Counted from the stretch's first letter, positions 35,598-45,346 are shown. The stretch is DNA of 64,000 nucleotides from Hoeflea ulvae (GCF_026619435.1 NZ_JAOVZQ010000001.1:1805501-1869500), one strand, 5' to 3'. Notes: generated from the letters alone by a model not told the origin. Translations and numbers: made by a program.

Positions 35598-36780
35598 GGG
35601 TATTGCCGATAGCGGTGTGGTGCATGCCGGTCAAGCCGCTCCGGATCTGTTGATCGCCGGAGCCGGCGTCGCGGGCCTGTGGCTGACGGTGAAGGCGGCG
35701 CGCGCCGGCCTGTCGGTGATGCTGGTCGAACGCGGCAATCCCGGTGGCGGCGCCAGCGGCGGATTTCTCGGCGCCCTGATGCCGCACAGTCCCGAGCGCT
35801 GGAATGGCAAGAAGGACTTCCAGTTCCGCGCCCTGGTCGATCTCGAAGATGAAGTTGCACGGCTTGAATCGGAAACCGGGGCCTATTGCGGCTACCGCCG
35901 TGTCGGACGCCTGCTGCCGCTGACCTCGGAGCGGGCGCGAACTGCGGAGCTCGCCCGGGTCGGGGAGGCGCAGCTCAACTGGGGCGACGCCTTCCGCTAC
36001 GAGGTGAAGCACACCGCCGAGATCGACAACTGGCCCGACATCCTCGCGGCCCCGCACGGCACGGTTCATGAAACGCTCTCGGCTCGGATTTCGCCACCCG
36101 GTCTGCTCGGCGCGCTGCTCACCAGTATCGCGATGATGCCGAATGTCGATCTGCGCCTGGAAACAAGCGTGGTGGAGGTCAGTCCGGCCGGTCGTACGGC
36201 AACTCTGTCCGACGGGTCCGTCGTCAGCTATGGCCATGTGGCGCTGGCCAATGGTGTCGATGCTTTTCCGCTGATCGCGCGTGCCGCCGGGCTGCCGTCC
36301 CAGTCGCTTGGAAGCGGAGTGAAGGGGCAGGCGGCACTTCTGGACGCCAGGACCTATCCGGATCTGCCGGTGGTCTATGAGGACGGCCTCTATGTGATTG
36401 CGCATGAAAACGGCCATGTCGCGGTCGGCTCCACCAGCGAACGCGATTATGACGATCCGACCGGCACCGACGAGGCTCTCGATCTTGTCATCAAGCGCGC
36501 CCGCAGACTGTGTCCGGTGATCAAGCACGCGCCGGTGATCCGGCGCTGGGCCGGTGTGCGCCCGCGCGCCATCGGCCGCGACCCGATGCTTGGGCCGGTG
36601 CCCGGCGCACCCGGCGTGCTGGCCATGGCGGGCGGCTTCAAGATCAGCTTCGGAATCGCCCACCGCATGGCCGATGTCCTGGTGTCCGGAATCACCGGAA
36701 CGCAGGGGCCGGAGACACCCGCAAGTTTCTCCGTCGAGCATCACGCCGCCAAAGCCGCCGGCAAAACCTCAACCGGTTGA
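35596..36780 (+). CDS. DAO-family FAD oxidoreductase, likely stand-alone MnmC2-like protein
   Basis: 394 aa. FAD motif at residues about 18-40 (LLIAGAGVAGLWLTVKAARAG), GGGASGGFLGALMPHSPERW and the C-terminal GVRPRAIGRDPMLGPVPGAPG, as in D-amino-acid or glycine oxidases. The phrase AGGxxxGxLxPHSP-like and the head-to-head pairing with mnmD suggest it oxidises cmnm5U to nm5U, but another amine substrate is possible. The start ATG 35596 overlaps the mnmD start on the other strand; a GTG at 35617 is an alternative. Confidence 0.78.
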   Translation: MGIADSGVVHAGQAAPDLLIAGAGVAGLWLTVKAARAGLSVMLVERGNPGGGASGGFLGALMPHSPERWNGKKDFQFRALVDLEDEVARLESETGAYCGYRRVGRLLPLTSERARTAELARVGEAQLNWGDAFRYEVKHTAEIDNWPDILAAPHGTVHETLSARISPPGLLGALLTSIAMMPNVDLRLETSVVEVSPAGRTATLSDGSVVSYGHVALANGVDAFPLIARAAGLPSQSLGSGVKGQAALLDARTYPDLPVVYEDGLYVIAHENGHVAVGSTSERDYDDPTGTDEALDLVIKRARRLCPVIKHAPVIRRWAGVRPRAIGRDPMLGPVPGAPGVLAMAGGFKISFGIAHRMADVLVSGITGTQGPETPASFSVEHHAAKAAGKTSTG

Positions 36781-36877
36781 TTTCGCTGCGACTGCTTGTT
36801 GATTTTCTTCAAAGTCCGGCTCTCGACATTTGAAGTGATGCTGGTACCGTTCGCGCTGAATTGAAACGGACAGATCC

Positions 36878-37798
36878 ATGACCACACCATCCTATCCCCG
36901 CGACCTGATTGGCTATGGCCGCACCACGCCTGATCCGCAATGGCCGTCGGCGGCCCATTGCGCGGTTCAGTTCGTGGTCAATTACGAGGAGGGCGGCGAG
37001 AGCTGCATTCTCGATGGCGATCCGGCGTCGGAAAATCTTCTCTCGGAAATCGTCGGTGCGCAGGCCTGGCCGGGGCAGCGCAACACCAACATGGAATCGC
37101 TTTATGAATATGGGTCGCGCGCCGGTTTCTGGCGGCTCTGGCGCATGTTCACCGAGCGCAACATGCCGGTCACTGTCTATGGCGTGGCGCTGGCCATGCA
37201 GCGCAACCCGGACGCCGTCGCGGCCATGAGGGAAGCCGGCTGGGAGATTGCCAGCCACGGGCTGCGCTGGCTCGAATACAAGGATTTTTCGGAAGAGGAA
37301 GAACGCCGCCACATCGCCGAATGCGTCCGGATCCACACCGAGGTGACCGGCTCGCGCCCGCTCGGCATCTATCAGGGCAAGCCGTCGGTCAACACCTTGA
37401 AGCTGGTCATGGAGGAGGGCGGTTTTGTTTATTCTGCCGATTCCTATGCCGATGAACTGCCCTATTGGCTCGAGGGTCCGAACGGCCATCACCTGATCGT
37501 GCCCTATACGCTTGATGCCAACGACATGCGCTTTGCCACGCCGCAGGGATTCAATTCCGGCGACCAGTTCTTTGCCTATCTCAAGGACACGTTCGATGTG
37601 CTGATGGCCGAAGGGGCGGCGGGCAGTCCGAAGATGATGTCGGTCGGCCTGCATTGCCGCCTGGCCGGCCGTCCGGGCCGTGCTGCCGCCCTGGCGCGGT
37701 TCCTCGATTATGTCGCTTCGCATGACAAGGCCTGGGTGACCCGCCGCATCGACATTGCCAATCACTGGCACGAACACCACCATCCGGAGAAGACATGA
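36878..37798 (+). CDS. puuE: PuuE-type allantoinase (polysaccharide-deacetylase fold)
   Basis: 306-aa cytoplasmic enzyme, metal-independent allantoinase of the chitin-deacetylase-like family. Conserved segments: YPRDLIGYGRTTPDPQWP, VNYEEGGE, GSRAGFWRLWRMF, GWEIASHGLRWLEY, YSADSYADELPYW, YTLDANDMRF and GLHCRLAGRPGRAAAL. It hydrolyses allantoin to allantoate. It is first of four genes (puuE, uraD, allA, uraH) with stop-start overlaps, one operon. Confidence 0.92.
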   Translation: MTTPSYPRDLIGYGRTTPDPQWPSAAHCAVQFVVNYEEGGESCILDGDPASENLLSEIVGAQAWPGQRNTNMESLYEYGSRAGFWRLWRMFTERNMPVTVYGVALAMQRNPDAVAAMREAGWEIASHGLRWLEYKDFSEEEERRHIAECVRIHTEVTGSRPLGIYQGKPSVNTLKLVMEEGGFVYSADSYADELPYWLEGPNGHHLIVPYTLDANDMRFATPQGFNSGDQFFAYLKDTFDVLMAEGAAGSPKMMSVGLHCRLAGRPGRAAALARFLDYVASHDKAWVTRRIDIANHWHEHHHPEKT

Positions 37799-38292
37799 TG
37801 GACCGCAATGATTTCATCGCCAAGTTTGGCGGCGTGTTCGAGCATTCGCCATGGATCGCCGAGCGGGCTTTCGATCATGGCCGGATTGCCGAACCGCTCG
37901 AGGCAGAGGCGCTGCATGAGGCGCTCTGTGCCGAGTTTCGTCTGGCAAGCCATGACGAGCGCCTGGGCGTGCTGCGCGCCCACCCGGATCTGGCCGGAAA
38001 GCTGGCGATCGCCGGAGATCTGACCGAGGAATCGCGGTCGGAACAGGCCGGAGCCGGGCTTGACCGCCTCAGCCCCGAAGACCATGCCCGCTTCACCGAA
38101 CTCAACAGCCGCTACATGCGCGATTTCGGATTTCCCTTCATCATCGCGGTCAAGGGCCACACCGAGGACAGCATCCTTGCCGCCTTCGAGGCCCGCGTCG
38201 ACAATGACCCTGAAACCGAATTCGAAACCGCCTGCGCTCAGGTCGAGCGGATCGCCGGTTTCCGTGTGGCAGCGCTGCTGGCAGAAGAATGA
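37795..38292 (+). CDS. uraD: OHCU decarboxylase
   Basis: 165 aa. Converts 2-oxo-4-hydroxy-4-carboxy-5-ureidoimidazoline to (S)-allantoin. Family signatures FGGVFEHSPWIAERAF, VLRAHPDLAGKLA, LTEESRSEQAGAGLD and FPFIIAVKGHTEDSIL are intact, including the catalytic His in RAHPDL. ATG 37795 overlaps the puuE stop; the next codon is also ATG. Confidence 0.94.
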   Translation: MMDRNDFIAKFGGVFEHSPWIAERAFDHGRIAEPLEAEALHEALCAEFRLASHDERLGVLRAHPDLAGKLAIAGDLTEESRSEQAGAGLDRLSPEDHARFTELNSRYMRDFGFPFIIAVKGHTEDSILAAFEARVDNDPETEFETACAQVERIAGFRVAALLAEE

Positions 38293-38792
38293 GCGCGATG
38301 CAGAAGCTTGAACTCGAGCCCCTGACCGCGGACGCCTTTGCGCCTTTCGGCACGGTGCTGGACACCGGCGCCGCCGAAATCCGGATGATCAATGGCGGCA
38401 CCACCGAACGCTTTCATGCGCTGGCCATGGCCGACACCGAAACCGGGGGCGGCCGCACCATCCTGTCACTGTTTCGCGGCCAGCCGCGCAGCTTTCCCTA
38501 TGCCGTCGACATGATGGAGCGCCATCCGCTGGGCAGCCAGGCCTTTTTCCCACTCACCCCGCGGCCCTGGATCGCGGTGGTCGCACCGGATGAGAATGGC
38601 CGCCCCGGCAGCCCGCGCGCCTTTGCCGTTGCCGGCCATGTCGGGGTTCAATATGCCCGCAATGTCTGGCACCACCCGCTGATCGCGGTGGGAGCGCCAA
38701 GCGACTTTCTGGTGATGGACCGGGAAGGCGACGGCAGCAATCTGGAAGAATTCAGCTATGATCAGGCTTACATGATCATGGACCCAACCTGA
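38289..38792 (+). CDS. allA: Ureidoglycolate lyase
   Basis: 167 aa cupin-type enzyme that releases urea and glyoxylate from (S)-ureidoglycolate. Recognised by [55 protein letters not shown] and the acidic end. It overlaps uraD by 4 bases. Its substrate must come from allantoate, for which no enzyme is seen in the window. Confidence 0.92.
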   Translation: MSAMQKLELEPLTADAFAPFGTVLDTGAAEIRMINGGTTERFHALAMADTETGGGRTILSLFRGQPRSFPYAVDMMERHPLGSQAFFPLTPRPWIAVVAPDENGRPGSPRAFAVAGHVGVQYARNVWHHPLIAVGAPSDFLVMDREGDGSNLEEFSYDQAYMIMDPT

Positions 38793-38806
38793 CCAAGGAG
38801 ACGCCC

Positions 38807-39181
38807 ATGTCCGCTCAACCGCTTGGCACCGGACGCCTGACCACCCATGTACTCGACACCGCCCGTGGCTGCCCGGCCGCCGGAATGGCGATCGAACTGA
38901 TGCGCATCGAGGGGGTGACCCATCATCTGGTCAAGACCGTCCACACCAATGCCGACGGCCGCGTCGATGCCCCGCTGCTGTCGGGTTCCGAACTTGCTGC
39001 CGGCGTCTATGAGCTGGTGTTTCACGCAGGCGACTATCTGCGCTACGCGGGTGATCCTTTGCCGGAACCTGCCTTTCTCGACACGATCCCGATCCGCTTC
39101 GGCATTGCCGATATCGGTGCCCATTACCACGTGCCGCTGCTGATCTCGCCCTATGGCTATTCGACCTATCGCGGCAGCTGA
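38807..39181 (+). CDS. uraH: 5-hydroxyisourate hydrolase
   Basis: 124-aa transthyretin-like protein. Signature [20 protein letters not shown] near the N-terminus and [18 protein letters not shown] at the C-terminus (the YRGS ending is diagnostic). It forms OHCU from 5-hydroxyisourate. CAAGGAG lies before ATG 38807, 14 bases after allA. A GC-rich stem-loop lies 22 bases past the stop. Confidence 0.95.
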   Translation: MSAQPLGTGRLTTHVLDTARGCPAAGMAIELMRIEGVTHHLVKTVHTNADGRVDAPLLSGSELAAGVYELVFHAGDYLRYAGDPLPEPAFLDTIPIRFGIADIGAHYHVPLLISPYGYSTYRGS

Positions 39182-39203
39182 CGCAGGGGCAGCACATCGT
39201 CCG

Positions 39204-39223
39204 GTCCCGCCGCCGGGCGGGAC
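39204..39223 (+). terminator. GC-rich hairpin after uraH
   Basis: GTCCCGCC (39204-39211) pairs with GGCGGGAC (39216-39223) around a 4-base loop, 22 bases past the uraH stop. No T-run follows, so it may act with Rho or stabilise the 3' end. Confidence 0.45.
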
Positions 39224-39365
39224 GTCAAGGTGAGCTGTCTCGGGGAGGGGGCGGAACTTTGTCCGGTCCGGAAAAAGCGAAAGCCGCGTGGCAGTACATC
39301 CGTGCTCACGCGACTTATAAGTGATCCTCGAAAAGACCACTGCTGATACACAGCTTGCAGGAACA

Positions 39366-39386
39366 GTCTTAACGAAGGGTTAAGAC
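39366..39386. repeat. Inverted repeat GTCTTAAC-N5-GTTAAGAC
   Basis: Perfect 8+8 inverted repeat with a 5-base spacer GAAGG in the 238-base gap between convergent uraH and guaD. It lies 34 bases beyond the guaD stop on the minus strand. It could be a weak terminator for guaD or a protein-binding site. The TTAAC core recalls the palindrome in the curli control region. Confidence 0.4.
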
Positions 39387-39419
39387 AATAATGTGACAGC
39401 GCGAAAATTATTCGCCGCC

Positions 39420-40715
39420 TCAGTCCTGAACCGCTTCTCCGGCGACATAGACCTGGCGCACCGAACGGTCGTCGCCCAGGGTTTGCAGCAGGAACAGCTC
39501 CTCTTCCAGCGTCCCCACCGTTTCCATCCTGATCCGCATTGCCGGCGTCGCACCGGCGTCCAGCGCGATGATGTCGGCATCGGTTCCCGGCTCCAGCGTG
39601 CCGATCCGGTCGGAAAGCCCCAGCGCCTCGGCATTGCCGAGGGTGGCTTGCCAGTAACTTTCGATCGGCGGCACGCGGTGACCGCGCAATTGCTGGATCT
39701 TGTAGGCCTCATCCAGTGTGCGCAGCAGCGAGTAGCTTGAGCCGCCGCCGATATCTGTGGCAATGGCGGTGCGTATGCCATGTTGCCTGATCCGCTTGAG
39801 ATCGAACAGGCCTGAGCCGAGAAACAGGTTCGAGGTCGGGCAGTGCACCGCAACCGATCCGGCTTCCGCGATTGCCGCCATTTCCCGGTCGGACAGATGG
39901 ATGGCGTGGCCGAGCAGCATCCTGTCGGTCAGCAGCCCGTGCCGCGCATAGACATCGGTATAGTCCAGCGCCTCGGGGTAGAGCTCCAGCGTATAGGCGA
40001 TCTCGGCGTCGTTTTCCGACAGATGCGTCTGGATCAGCAGATCCGGATGCTCGCGCGCCAGCGTGCCAGCTGCTTCGAGCTGTTCGGGCGTCGAGGTGAT
40101 GGCGAAACGCGGCGTGATGGCCACATGATTGCGGGCCTTGCCATGCCAGTCCGCGATCACCGCCTTGGTGTCGTCATAGCTCGATTGCGGCGTGTCGGTA
40201 AGCGCTGGCGGAGCATTGCGGTCCATCATCACCTTGCCGCCGACCATCAGCAGGTTGCGGCGGCTGGCCTCGGCGAAATAGGCGTCGGCCGAGCCCTTGT
40301 GCACCGAACAATAGGCCGCGGCCGTGGTGGTGCCATGGCGCAGCAGTTCATCGAAGAACAGGGAGGCAAAGCGGGCGGAATGCGCCGCGTCGGCAAAGCG
40401 CTGTTCCTCGACAAAGGTATAGGTGTTGAGCCACTCCAGCAGATTGGCCGCATAGCTCGCCGTCACCTGCATCTGCGGGAAATGAATATGCGGATCGATG
40501 AACCCGGCCATCAGGAGAAAGGGCCGGTGGTCGATGATCTCGATGCCGGCGGGGGCCCTGGCCATCACGTCGCCATAGGCGCCGGAGGCCGAGATCCGCC
40601 CGTTTTCGACGAGTACCGCGCCGTCTTCCTCGTAGACATAGCTGGCATGGTCGTCCCGCGCTTGCGGCCTCGATCTGAAGCTGAGCGTGCGTCCGCGCAG
40701 AAGTCTGGCTGTCAT
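39420..40715 (-). CDS. guaD: Guanine deaminase
   Basis: 431-aa amidohydrolase converting guanine to xanthine. Metal ligands FIDPHIHFPQ, then HLSENDAEIAYTLE, GHAIHLSDREMAAI and ATDIGGGSSYSLLRTLDEAY are the guanine deaminase set. The C-terminal barrel-supporting part reads IGTLEPGTDADIIALD. The ATG at 40715 overlaps the puuD stop (4 bases), so puuD-guaD is an operon. Confidence 0.93.
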   Translation of the reverse strand: MTARLLRGRTLSFRSRPQARDDHASYVYEEDGAVLVENGRISASGAYGDVMARAPAGIEIIDHRPFLLMAGFIDPHIHFPQMQVTASYAANLLEWLNTYTFVEEQRFADAAHSARFASLFFDELLRHGTTTAAAYCSVHKGSADAYFAEASRRNLLMVGGKVMMDRNAPPALTDTPQSSYDDTKAVIADWHGKARNHVAITPRFAITSTPEQLEAAGTLAREHPDLLIQTHLSENDAEIAYTLELYPEALDYTDVYARHGLLTDRMLLGHAIHLSDREMAAIAEAGSVAVHCPTSNLFLGSGLFDLKRIRQHGIRTAIATDIGGGSSYSLLRTLDEAYKIQQLRGHRVPPIESYWQATLGNAEALGLSDRIGTLEPGTDADIIALDAGATPAMRIRMETVGTLEEELFLLQTLGDDRSVRQVYVAGEAVQD

Positions 40716-41962
40716 TGAGTGTTTCCGCCGGCAATTGTTGATTCATACCAGGCGACGAACAGCGCGCGTTCTTCCGGCTCGACATAGGTGATGTTGCCTG
40801 GCGGCATGGCATGGCTGCGTCCGGCCTGCAGATAGATGTCGCGGGCGTGACGGGCGATGTCGGAGGCCGTCTCGAGCCTTACATCCTTGGGCGCATGGGC
40901 AATCCCGTCCCAGAACGGCTCGGCTGCATGGCACATCGAGCAGCGCCCCATGATGGTTTCGCTCACCGCTTCGAAATGGACATTGTCGACAAAGCGCTGC
41001 TGGACCGGTGCCAGCGAGGCTTCCTCGATCACCTCGTCGGTGCGCGGCAGGCTCGACAGCCAGATCACGGCGATGAACAGCGCCACGGTCGCAGCCCAGG
41101 TCCAGTGCGGCTTGCCCTTGCGCGCATGCACGGTGTTGAACCAGTGGCGGATGGTGACGCCCATCAGGAACACCAGCGCTGCGATCAGCCAGTTCCACTG
41201 CGTGGCGAATGCCAGCGGATAATGGTTGGACAACATCAGGAAGATCACCGGCAGAGTGAGATAGTTGTTGTGCAGCGAGCGCTGCTTGGCAATCCGGCCA
41301 TATTTCGGGTCCGGCGTGCGGCCCGCCTTGAGATCCGCCACCACGATCTTCTGGTTGGGGATGATGATCATCGCCACATTGGCGCTCATGATGGTCGCGG
41401 TGAACGCGCCCAGGTGCAAAAGCGCCGCCCGGCCGGTGAACACCTGCGTATAGCCCCAGGCCATCGCCACCAGCACCGCAAACAGCACCAGCATCAGCCC
41501 GGTGGTGTTCTGCCCGATCGGCGATTTGCACAAGAGATCATAGATGATCCAGCCGAACACGATCGAGGCCACCGAAATGCCGATTGCGACCGGCGCGCTG
41601 ACATCCAGCACATTGACGTCGATCAGGTAGAGCTCGGCACCGGCATAATAAACCACGCACAGCATGGCGAAACCCGACAGCCAGGTGACATAGCTCTCCC
41701 ATTTGAACCAGGTCAGGTGCTCGGGCAGGTTCGGCGGCGCCACCAGGTATTTCTGGATATGATAGAAACCGCCGCCATGGACCTGCCATTCTTCGCCGTA
41801 AGCGCCCACCGGCAGGCCCGGCCGCTGAACCAGGCCGAGATCGAGCGCGATAAAATAAAACGATGATCCGATCCAGGCGATGGCCGTGATCACATGCAGC
41901 CAGCGCACGGCAAAACTGATCCATTCCCAAAAGACTGGGTACTCGTACAGAAAATCGGACAT
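40712..41962 (-). CDS. puuD: PuuD-type membrane urate oxidase with cytochrome c domain
   Basis: 416 aa. Eight or nine membrane segments form the DUF989/PuuD domain (residues about 1-300, with WLHVITAIAWIGSSFYFIAL and YHIQKYLVAPPNLPEHLTWF). A C-terminal c-type cytochrome domain follows, with heme motif CSMCH at about 343-347 and an axial Met in HAMPPGN. It oxidises urate to 5-hydroxyisourate, passing electrons to the respiratory chain instead of to O2 directly. It is divergent from ugpB. Confidence 0.94.
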   Translation of the reverse strand: MSDFLYEYPVFWEWISFAVRWLHVITAIAWIGSSFYFIALDLGLVQRPGLPVGAYGEEWQVHGGGFYHIQKYLVAPPNLPEHLTWFKWESYVTWLSGFAMLCVVYYAGAELYLIDVNVLDVSAPVAIGISVASIVFGWIIYDLLCKSPIGQNTTGLMLVLFAVLVAMAWGYTQVFTGRAALLHLGAFTATIMSANVAMIIIPNQKIVVADLKAGRTPDPKYGRIAKQRSLHNNYLTLPVIFLMLSNHYPLAFATQWNWLIAALVFLMGVTIRHWFNTVHARKGKPHWTWAATVALFIAVIWLSSLPRTDEVIEEASLAPVQQRFVDNVHFEAVSETIMGRCSMCHAAEPFWDGIAHAPKDVRLETASDIARHARDIYLQAGRSHAMPPGNITYVEPEERALFVAWYESTIAGGNTQ

Positions 41963-42137
41963 CGGCGCCCTCGCACTTGGTGTTTATTTTGCAGTGCACA
42001 TGATGCGCAATGCGGAGCTGAATGAAAAGCCCGGTTTGGCGCCGCGCGAATTTAATCAGTTCCCGGTTTTCCCTGATAATCGACCTGATTGCCCGGAGAT
42101 ATCAGGAAGTTCGTCTGAGGTTCGTTTTCCACAGCCA

Positions 42138-42155
42138 CTGTCACATAGCTGTTTT
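42138..42155 (+). promoter_or_regulatory. Candidate Pho box upstream of ugpB
   Basis: CTGTCAC-ATAG-CTGTTTT: two 7-base direct repeats with a 4-base spacer, the architecture of a PhoB site (repeat consensus CTGTCAT). It is about 87 bases upstream of the ugpB start. ugp operons are classic members of the phosphate regulon, which supports the reading. The second half-site matches weakly. Confidence 0.5.
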
Positions 42156-42241
42156 CAATTGCGCGCTAGAACCGCTGCGGTTACGTTTCCCTTTCGGGTT
42201 ACGTTCGTTTCCACGCGTTTCCCACTTTGGGAGGAGTTTAC

Positions 42242-43552
42242 ATGAAAAAGTTTATCGCCGCCGGCGTCGTCGCCGCACTGATGTCGGGCGTTGCGCCAGC
42301 CAGCGCCGCCACCCAGATCGATTTCTGGCATGCAATGACCGGACGCCTGGGAGAGCTTCTCGACGAGCAGGTCTCCAAGTTCAACGCGTCCCAGTCCGAC
42401 TATGTCGTGGTCGCCACCAACAAGGGCAACTACTCCGAAACGCTCAATGCCGGCATCGCCGCATTCCGCGCCGGCGAACAGCCTGACGTTCTGCAGGTGT
42501 TCGAAGTCGGCACCGCCACCATGATGGGCGCCAAGGGCGCCATCAAGCCGGTCTATGAAGTCATGGCCGAATCAGGCCTGCCGTTCGACCAATCGGTCTA
42601 TCTTGCAGCCGTGGCCGGTTACTACACCACCACCGAAGGCCAGATGCTGTCGCTGCCCTACAACTCGTCCACACCGGTTCTCTACGTCAACAAGGACGCC
42701 TTGACGGCAGCCGGTCTTGATCCGGAGATGGATCTGTCGACCTGGGAGCAGGTCGGAACCGCGCTCGATGCACTGAAGGAATCGGGCAACAAGTGCCCGC
42801 TGACCACCGCGTGGCAGAGCTGGGTTCATCTCGAAAACCTCTCCGCCTACCACAATGTTCCCTTTGCTTCGAAAGAGAACGGTTTTGCCGGCGTTGACAC
42901 CGAGCTGAGCTTCAACGGCGACGTTCAGGTCAAGCACATCGACACGCTCGGCCAGTGGGCCAAGGACGGCAAGTTCATCTATTCGGGCCGTCGCAACGAA
43001 GGCGGCGCACCGTTCCGCGCCGGTGAATGCGCTTTGTTCACCGAATCCTCGGCCGGCTATGCCGGTGTGAAGAACGAAGCCACGTTCGACTTCGCCATCC
43101 GGCCGCTGCCCTACTGGAGCGATGTCGAAGGCGCCCCGCAAAACACCATCATCGGTGGTGCATCCCTGTGGGTGATGGAAGGCCAGACTTCGGAAGAGTA
43201 CAAGGGCGTCGCCGCCTTCTTCAACTTCCTGTCGAGCTCCGACATCCAGGCCAAATGGCATCAGGACACCGGTTACCTGCCGATCACCATGGCGGCCTAT
43301 GAAGCCACCAAGGCCTCCGGCTTCTACGACGAGAACCCCGGCACCGACATCTCGATCATCCAGATGACCGGCAAGGAGCCGACCGGCAACTCCAAGGGAC
43401 TGCGCCTGGGCAATTTCGACCAGATCCGCGGCATCATCGATGAGGAACTCGAAGGTGTCTGGAACGGCGCGAAATCCGCCAAGGACGCGCTCGACTCGGC
43501 CGTCTCCCGCGGTGACGAATTGCTGCGTCGCTTCGAGCAGGCCAACCGCTAA
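42242..43552 (+). CDS. ugpB: sn-Glycerol-3-phosphate ABC transporter, periplasmic binding protein
   Basis: 436 aa. The signal peptide ends APASAA (residues about 1-22). The mature part starts TQIDFWHAMTGRLGELLDEQ, typical of UgpB. LPYNSSTPVLYVNKDALTAAG, TAWQSWVHLENLSAYHNVPF, RAGECALFTESSAGY and NTIIGGASLWVM contain family substrate-binding residues. It scavenges glycerol-3-phosphate and glycerophosphodiesters. GGGAGGAG precedes the ATG. A terminator-like hairpin separates it from ugpA, allowing an excess of binding protein. Confidence 0.94.
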   Translation: MKKFIAAGVVAALMSGVAPASAATQIDFWHAMTGRLGELLDEQVSKFNASQSDYVVVATNKGNYSETLNAGIAAFRAGEQPDVLQVFEVGTATMMGAKGAIKPVYEVMAESGLPFDQSVYLAAVAGYYTTTEGQMLSLPYNSSTPVLYVNKDALTAAGLDPEMDLSTWEQVGTALDALKESGNKCPLTTAWQSWVHLENLSAYHNVPFASKENGFAGVDTELSFNGDVQVKHIDTLGQWAKDGKFIYSGRRNEGGAPFRAGECALFTESSAGYAGVKNEATFDFAIRPLPYWSDVEGAPQNTIIGGASLWVMEGQTSEEYKGVAAFFNFLSSSDIQAKWHQDTGYLPITMAAYEATKASGFYDENPGTDISIIQMTGKEPTGNSKGLRLGNFDQIRGIIDEELEGVWNGAKSAKDALDSAVSRGDELLRRFEQANR

Positions 43553-43562
43553 CTGCACTGAT

Positions 43563-43596
43563 CCGGCGGCGCCCTTGCGGCTCCGCCGGTTTTCTC
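43563..43596 (+). terminator. Attenuating hairpin between ugpB and ugpA
   Basis: CCGGCGG (43563-43569) pairs with CCGCCGG (43583-43589), followed by TTTTCTCTT. It lies 10 bases after the ugpB stop. As in many ABC operons, it may partly terminate or stabilise the ugpB message. Confidence 0.6.
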
Positions 43597-43613
43597 TTCC
43601 CGGTTGGTGATCC

Positions 43614-44495
43614 ATGGAAAAACGCGTCGTCTTTAACAACCGCTGGCTGCCCTATCTGCTGGTCGCGCCGCAGTTGCTTGTCACCTTCGTGTTCTTCTTC
43701 TGGCCGGCAGGCCAGGCGATCTACCAGTCCGCCTTCATCCCCGATCCCTTCGGGCTCAAGACCCAGTTCGTCGGACTTGGCAATTTCGAATATCTCTTCG
43801 GCAACCGCTATTATCGCGAATCCTTCCTCACCACCGCGGTCTTCTCCGTGCTGGTGACCGTGTCCTCAATGTCGTTTGCCCTGTGGCTGGCGGTGCTGGC
43901 CGATCGCGTCATCAAGGGCTCGAGCGCTTACCGGACCCTGCTGATCTGGCCCTATGCGGTCGCGCCGGCCATTGCCGGGGTGCTGTGGCTGTTCATGTTC
44001 AATCCCTTCACCGGCATCATCGCCTGGATGCTGGCCCAGCTCGGCTACACCTGGAACCACACGCTCGATGGCGGCCAGGCCATGGCGCTGGTGGTGGCGG
44101 CCTCGGCCTGGAAGCAGATCAGCTACAATTTCCTGTTCTTTCTCGCCGGCCTGCAGGCGATCCCGAAAAGTGTCATCGAGGCCGCGGCGATCGACGGCGC
44201 CAGCTTTGCCCGCCGGTTCTGGACCATCATCTTTCCGCTGCTGTCACCGACGACATTCTTCCTGCTGGTGGTCAATGTCATCTACGCCTTCTTCGACACG
44301 TTCGGCGTGATCCACACCATCACGCAAGGCGGACCTCAGCAATCCACCACTATCCTTGTCTACAAGGTCTTTGCTGACGGCTTTGTCGGACAGGATCTCG
44401 GATCTTCGGCGGCGCAATCGGTGGTTCTGCTGGTGCTGGTCGGCATCCTCACGGTGGTCCAGTTCCGCTTCATTGAAAGACGGGTGCACTACTGA
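43614..44495 (+). CDS. ugpA: Glycerol-3-phosphate ABC transporter permease UgpA
   Basis: 293 aa, six membrane segments. The EAA loop is [20 protein letters not shown] (contact with the ATPase). N-terminus [19 protein letters not shown]. The last codon overlaps the ugpE start region, so translation is coupled. Confidence 0.95.
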   Translation: MEKRVVFNNRWLPYLLVAPQLLVTFVFFFWPAGQAIYQSAFIPDPFGLKTQFVGLGNFEYLFGNRYYRESFLTTAVFSVLVTVSSMSFALWLAVLADRVIKGSSAYRTLLIWPYAVAPAIAGVLWLFMFNPFTGIIAWMLAQLGYTWNHTLDGGQAMALVVAASAWKQISYNFLFFLAGLQAIPKSVIEAAAIDGASFARRFWTIIFPLLSPTTFFLLVVNVIYAFFDTFGVIHTITQGGPQQSTTILVYKVFADGFVGQDLGSSAAQSVVLLVLVGILTVVQFRFIERRVHY

Positions 44496-45340
44496 TGAGC
44501 GGCATGGTCGAAAAACGCGGGATCGGAACCTGGCTCACCCATGCCGGGCTGATCATCGGCATTGCGGTGATCTGCTTTCCGATCTGGATCGCCTTCGTTG
44601 CCTCCACCGTCACCCAGGAAGATCTGATCCGGCCGCCGATGCCGCTGCTGCCCGGGCCGCATTTCTTCGACAACTATCTCGAGGCGCTGCTGACCGGTGG
44701 CGTAGCACCCGTGTGGCAGATGCTGCTCAACTCGCTGGTCATGGCGCTCGGCATCACCATCGGCAAGATCATCATCTCGCTGCTGTCGGCCTATGCCATC
44801 GTCTATTTCAAGTTCCGCTTCCGGATGCTGTTCTTCTGGCTGATCTTCATGACGCTGATGCTCCCGGTCGAGGTCCGCATCGTGCCGACCTATGAGGTGG
44901 TCGCCAGCCTCGGTCTGCTCAACTCCTACACCGGCCTGATCCTGCCCCTGATCGCTTCGGCGACCGCGACCTTCCTGTTCCGGCAATTGTTCATGACCAT
45001 TCCCGACGAGCTGACCGAGGCCGCCCGCGTCGACGGCGCCGGCCCGATCCGCTTTTTCTTCGATATCCTGCTGCCGATGTCGCGCACCAATATCGCAGCC
45101 CTCTTCGTCATCCTGTTCATCTATGGCTGGAACCAGTATCTCTGGCCATTGCTGATCACCACCGATCCCTCGATGAACACCGTGATCATGGGCATCAAGC
45201 AGATGCTGCCGACCGGCGACCAGACCGTCGAATGGCCGGTGATCATGGCAACCGCCATGCTGGCCATGCTGCCGCCGGTTCTGGTGGTCATCGGCATGCA
45301 GAAACTCTTCGTCAAGGGCTTGGTCGAAAGCGAGAAATGA
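44495..45340 (+). CDS. ugpE: Glycerol-3-phosphate ABC transporter permease UgpE
   Basis: 281 aa, six membrane segments. The EAA motif is [20 protein letters not shown] and [14 protein letters not shown] is typical of UgpE. The start ATG at 44495 overlaps the ugpA stop by one base. It pairs with UgpA to form the channel, 6 bases before ugpC. Confidence 0.95.
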   Translation: MSGMVEKRGIGTWLTHAGLIIGIAVICFPIWIAFVASTVTQEDLIRPPMPLLPGPHFFDNYLEALLTGGVAPVWQMLLNSLVMALGITIGKIIISLLSAYAIVYFKFRFRMLFFWLIFMTLMLPVEVRIVPTYEVVASLGLLNSYTGLILPLIASATATFLFRQLFMTIPDELTEAARVDGAGPIRFFFDILLPMSRTNIAALFVILFIYGWNQYLWPLLITTDPSMNTVIMGIKQMLPTGDQTVEWPVIMATAMLAMLPPVLVVIGMQKLFVKGLVESEK

Positions 45341-45346
45341 ATTCAA

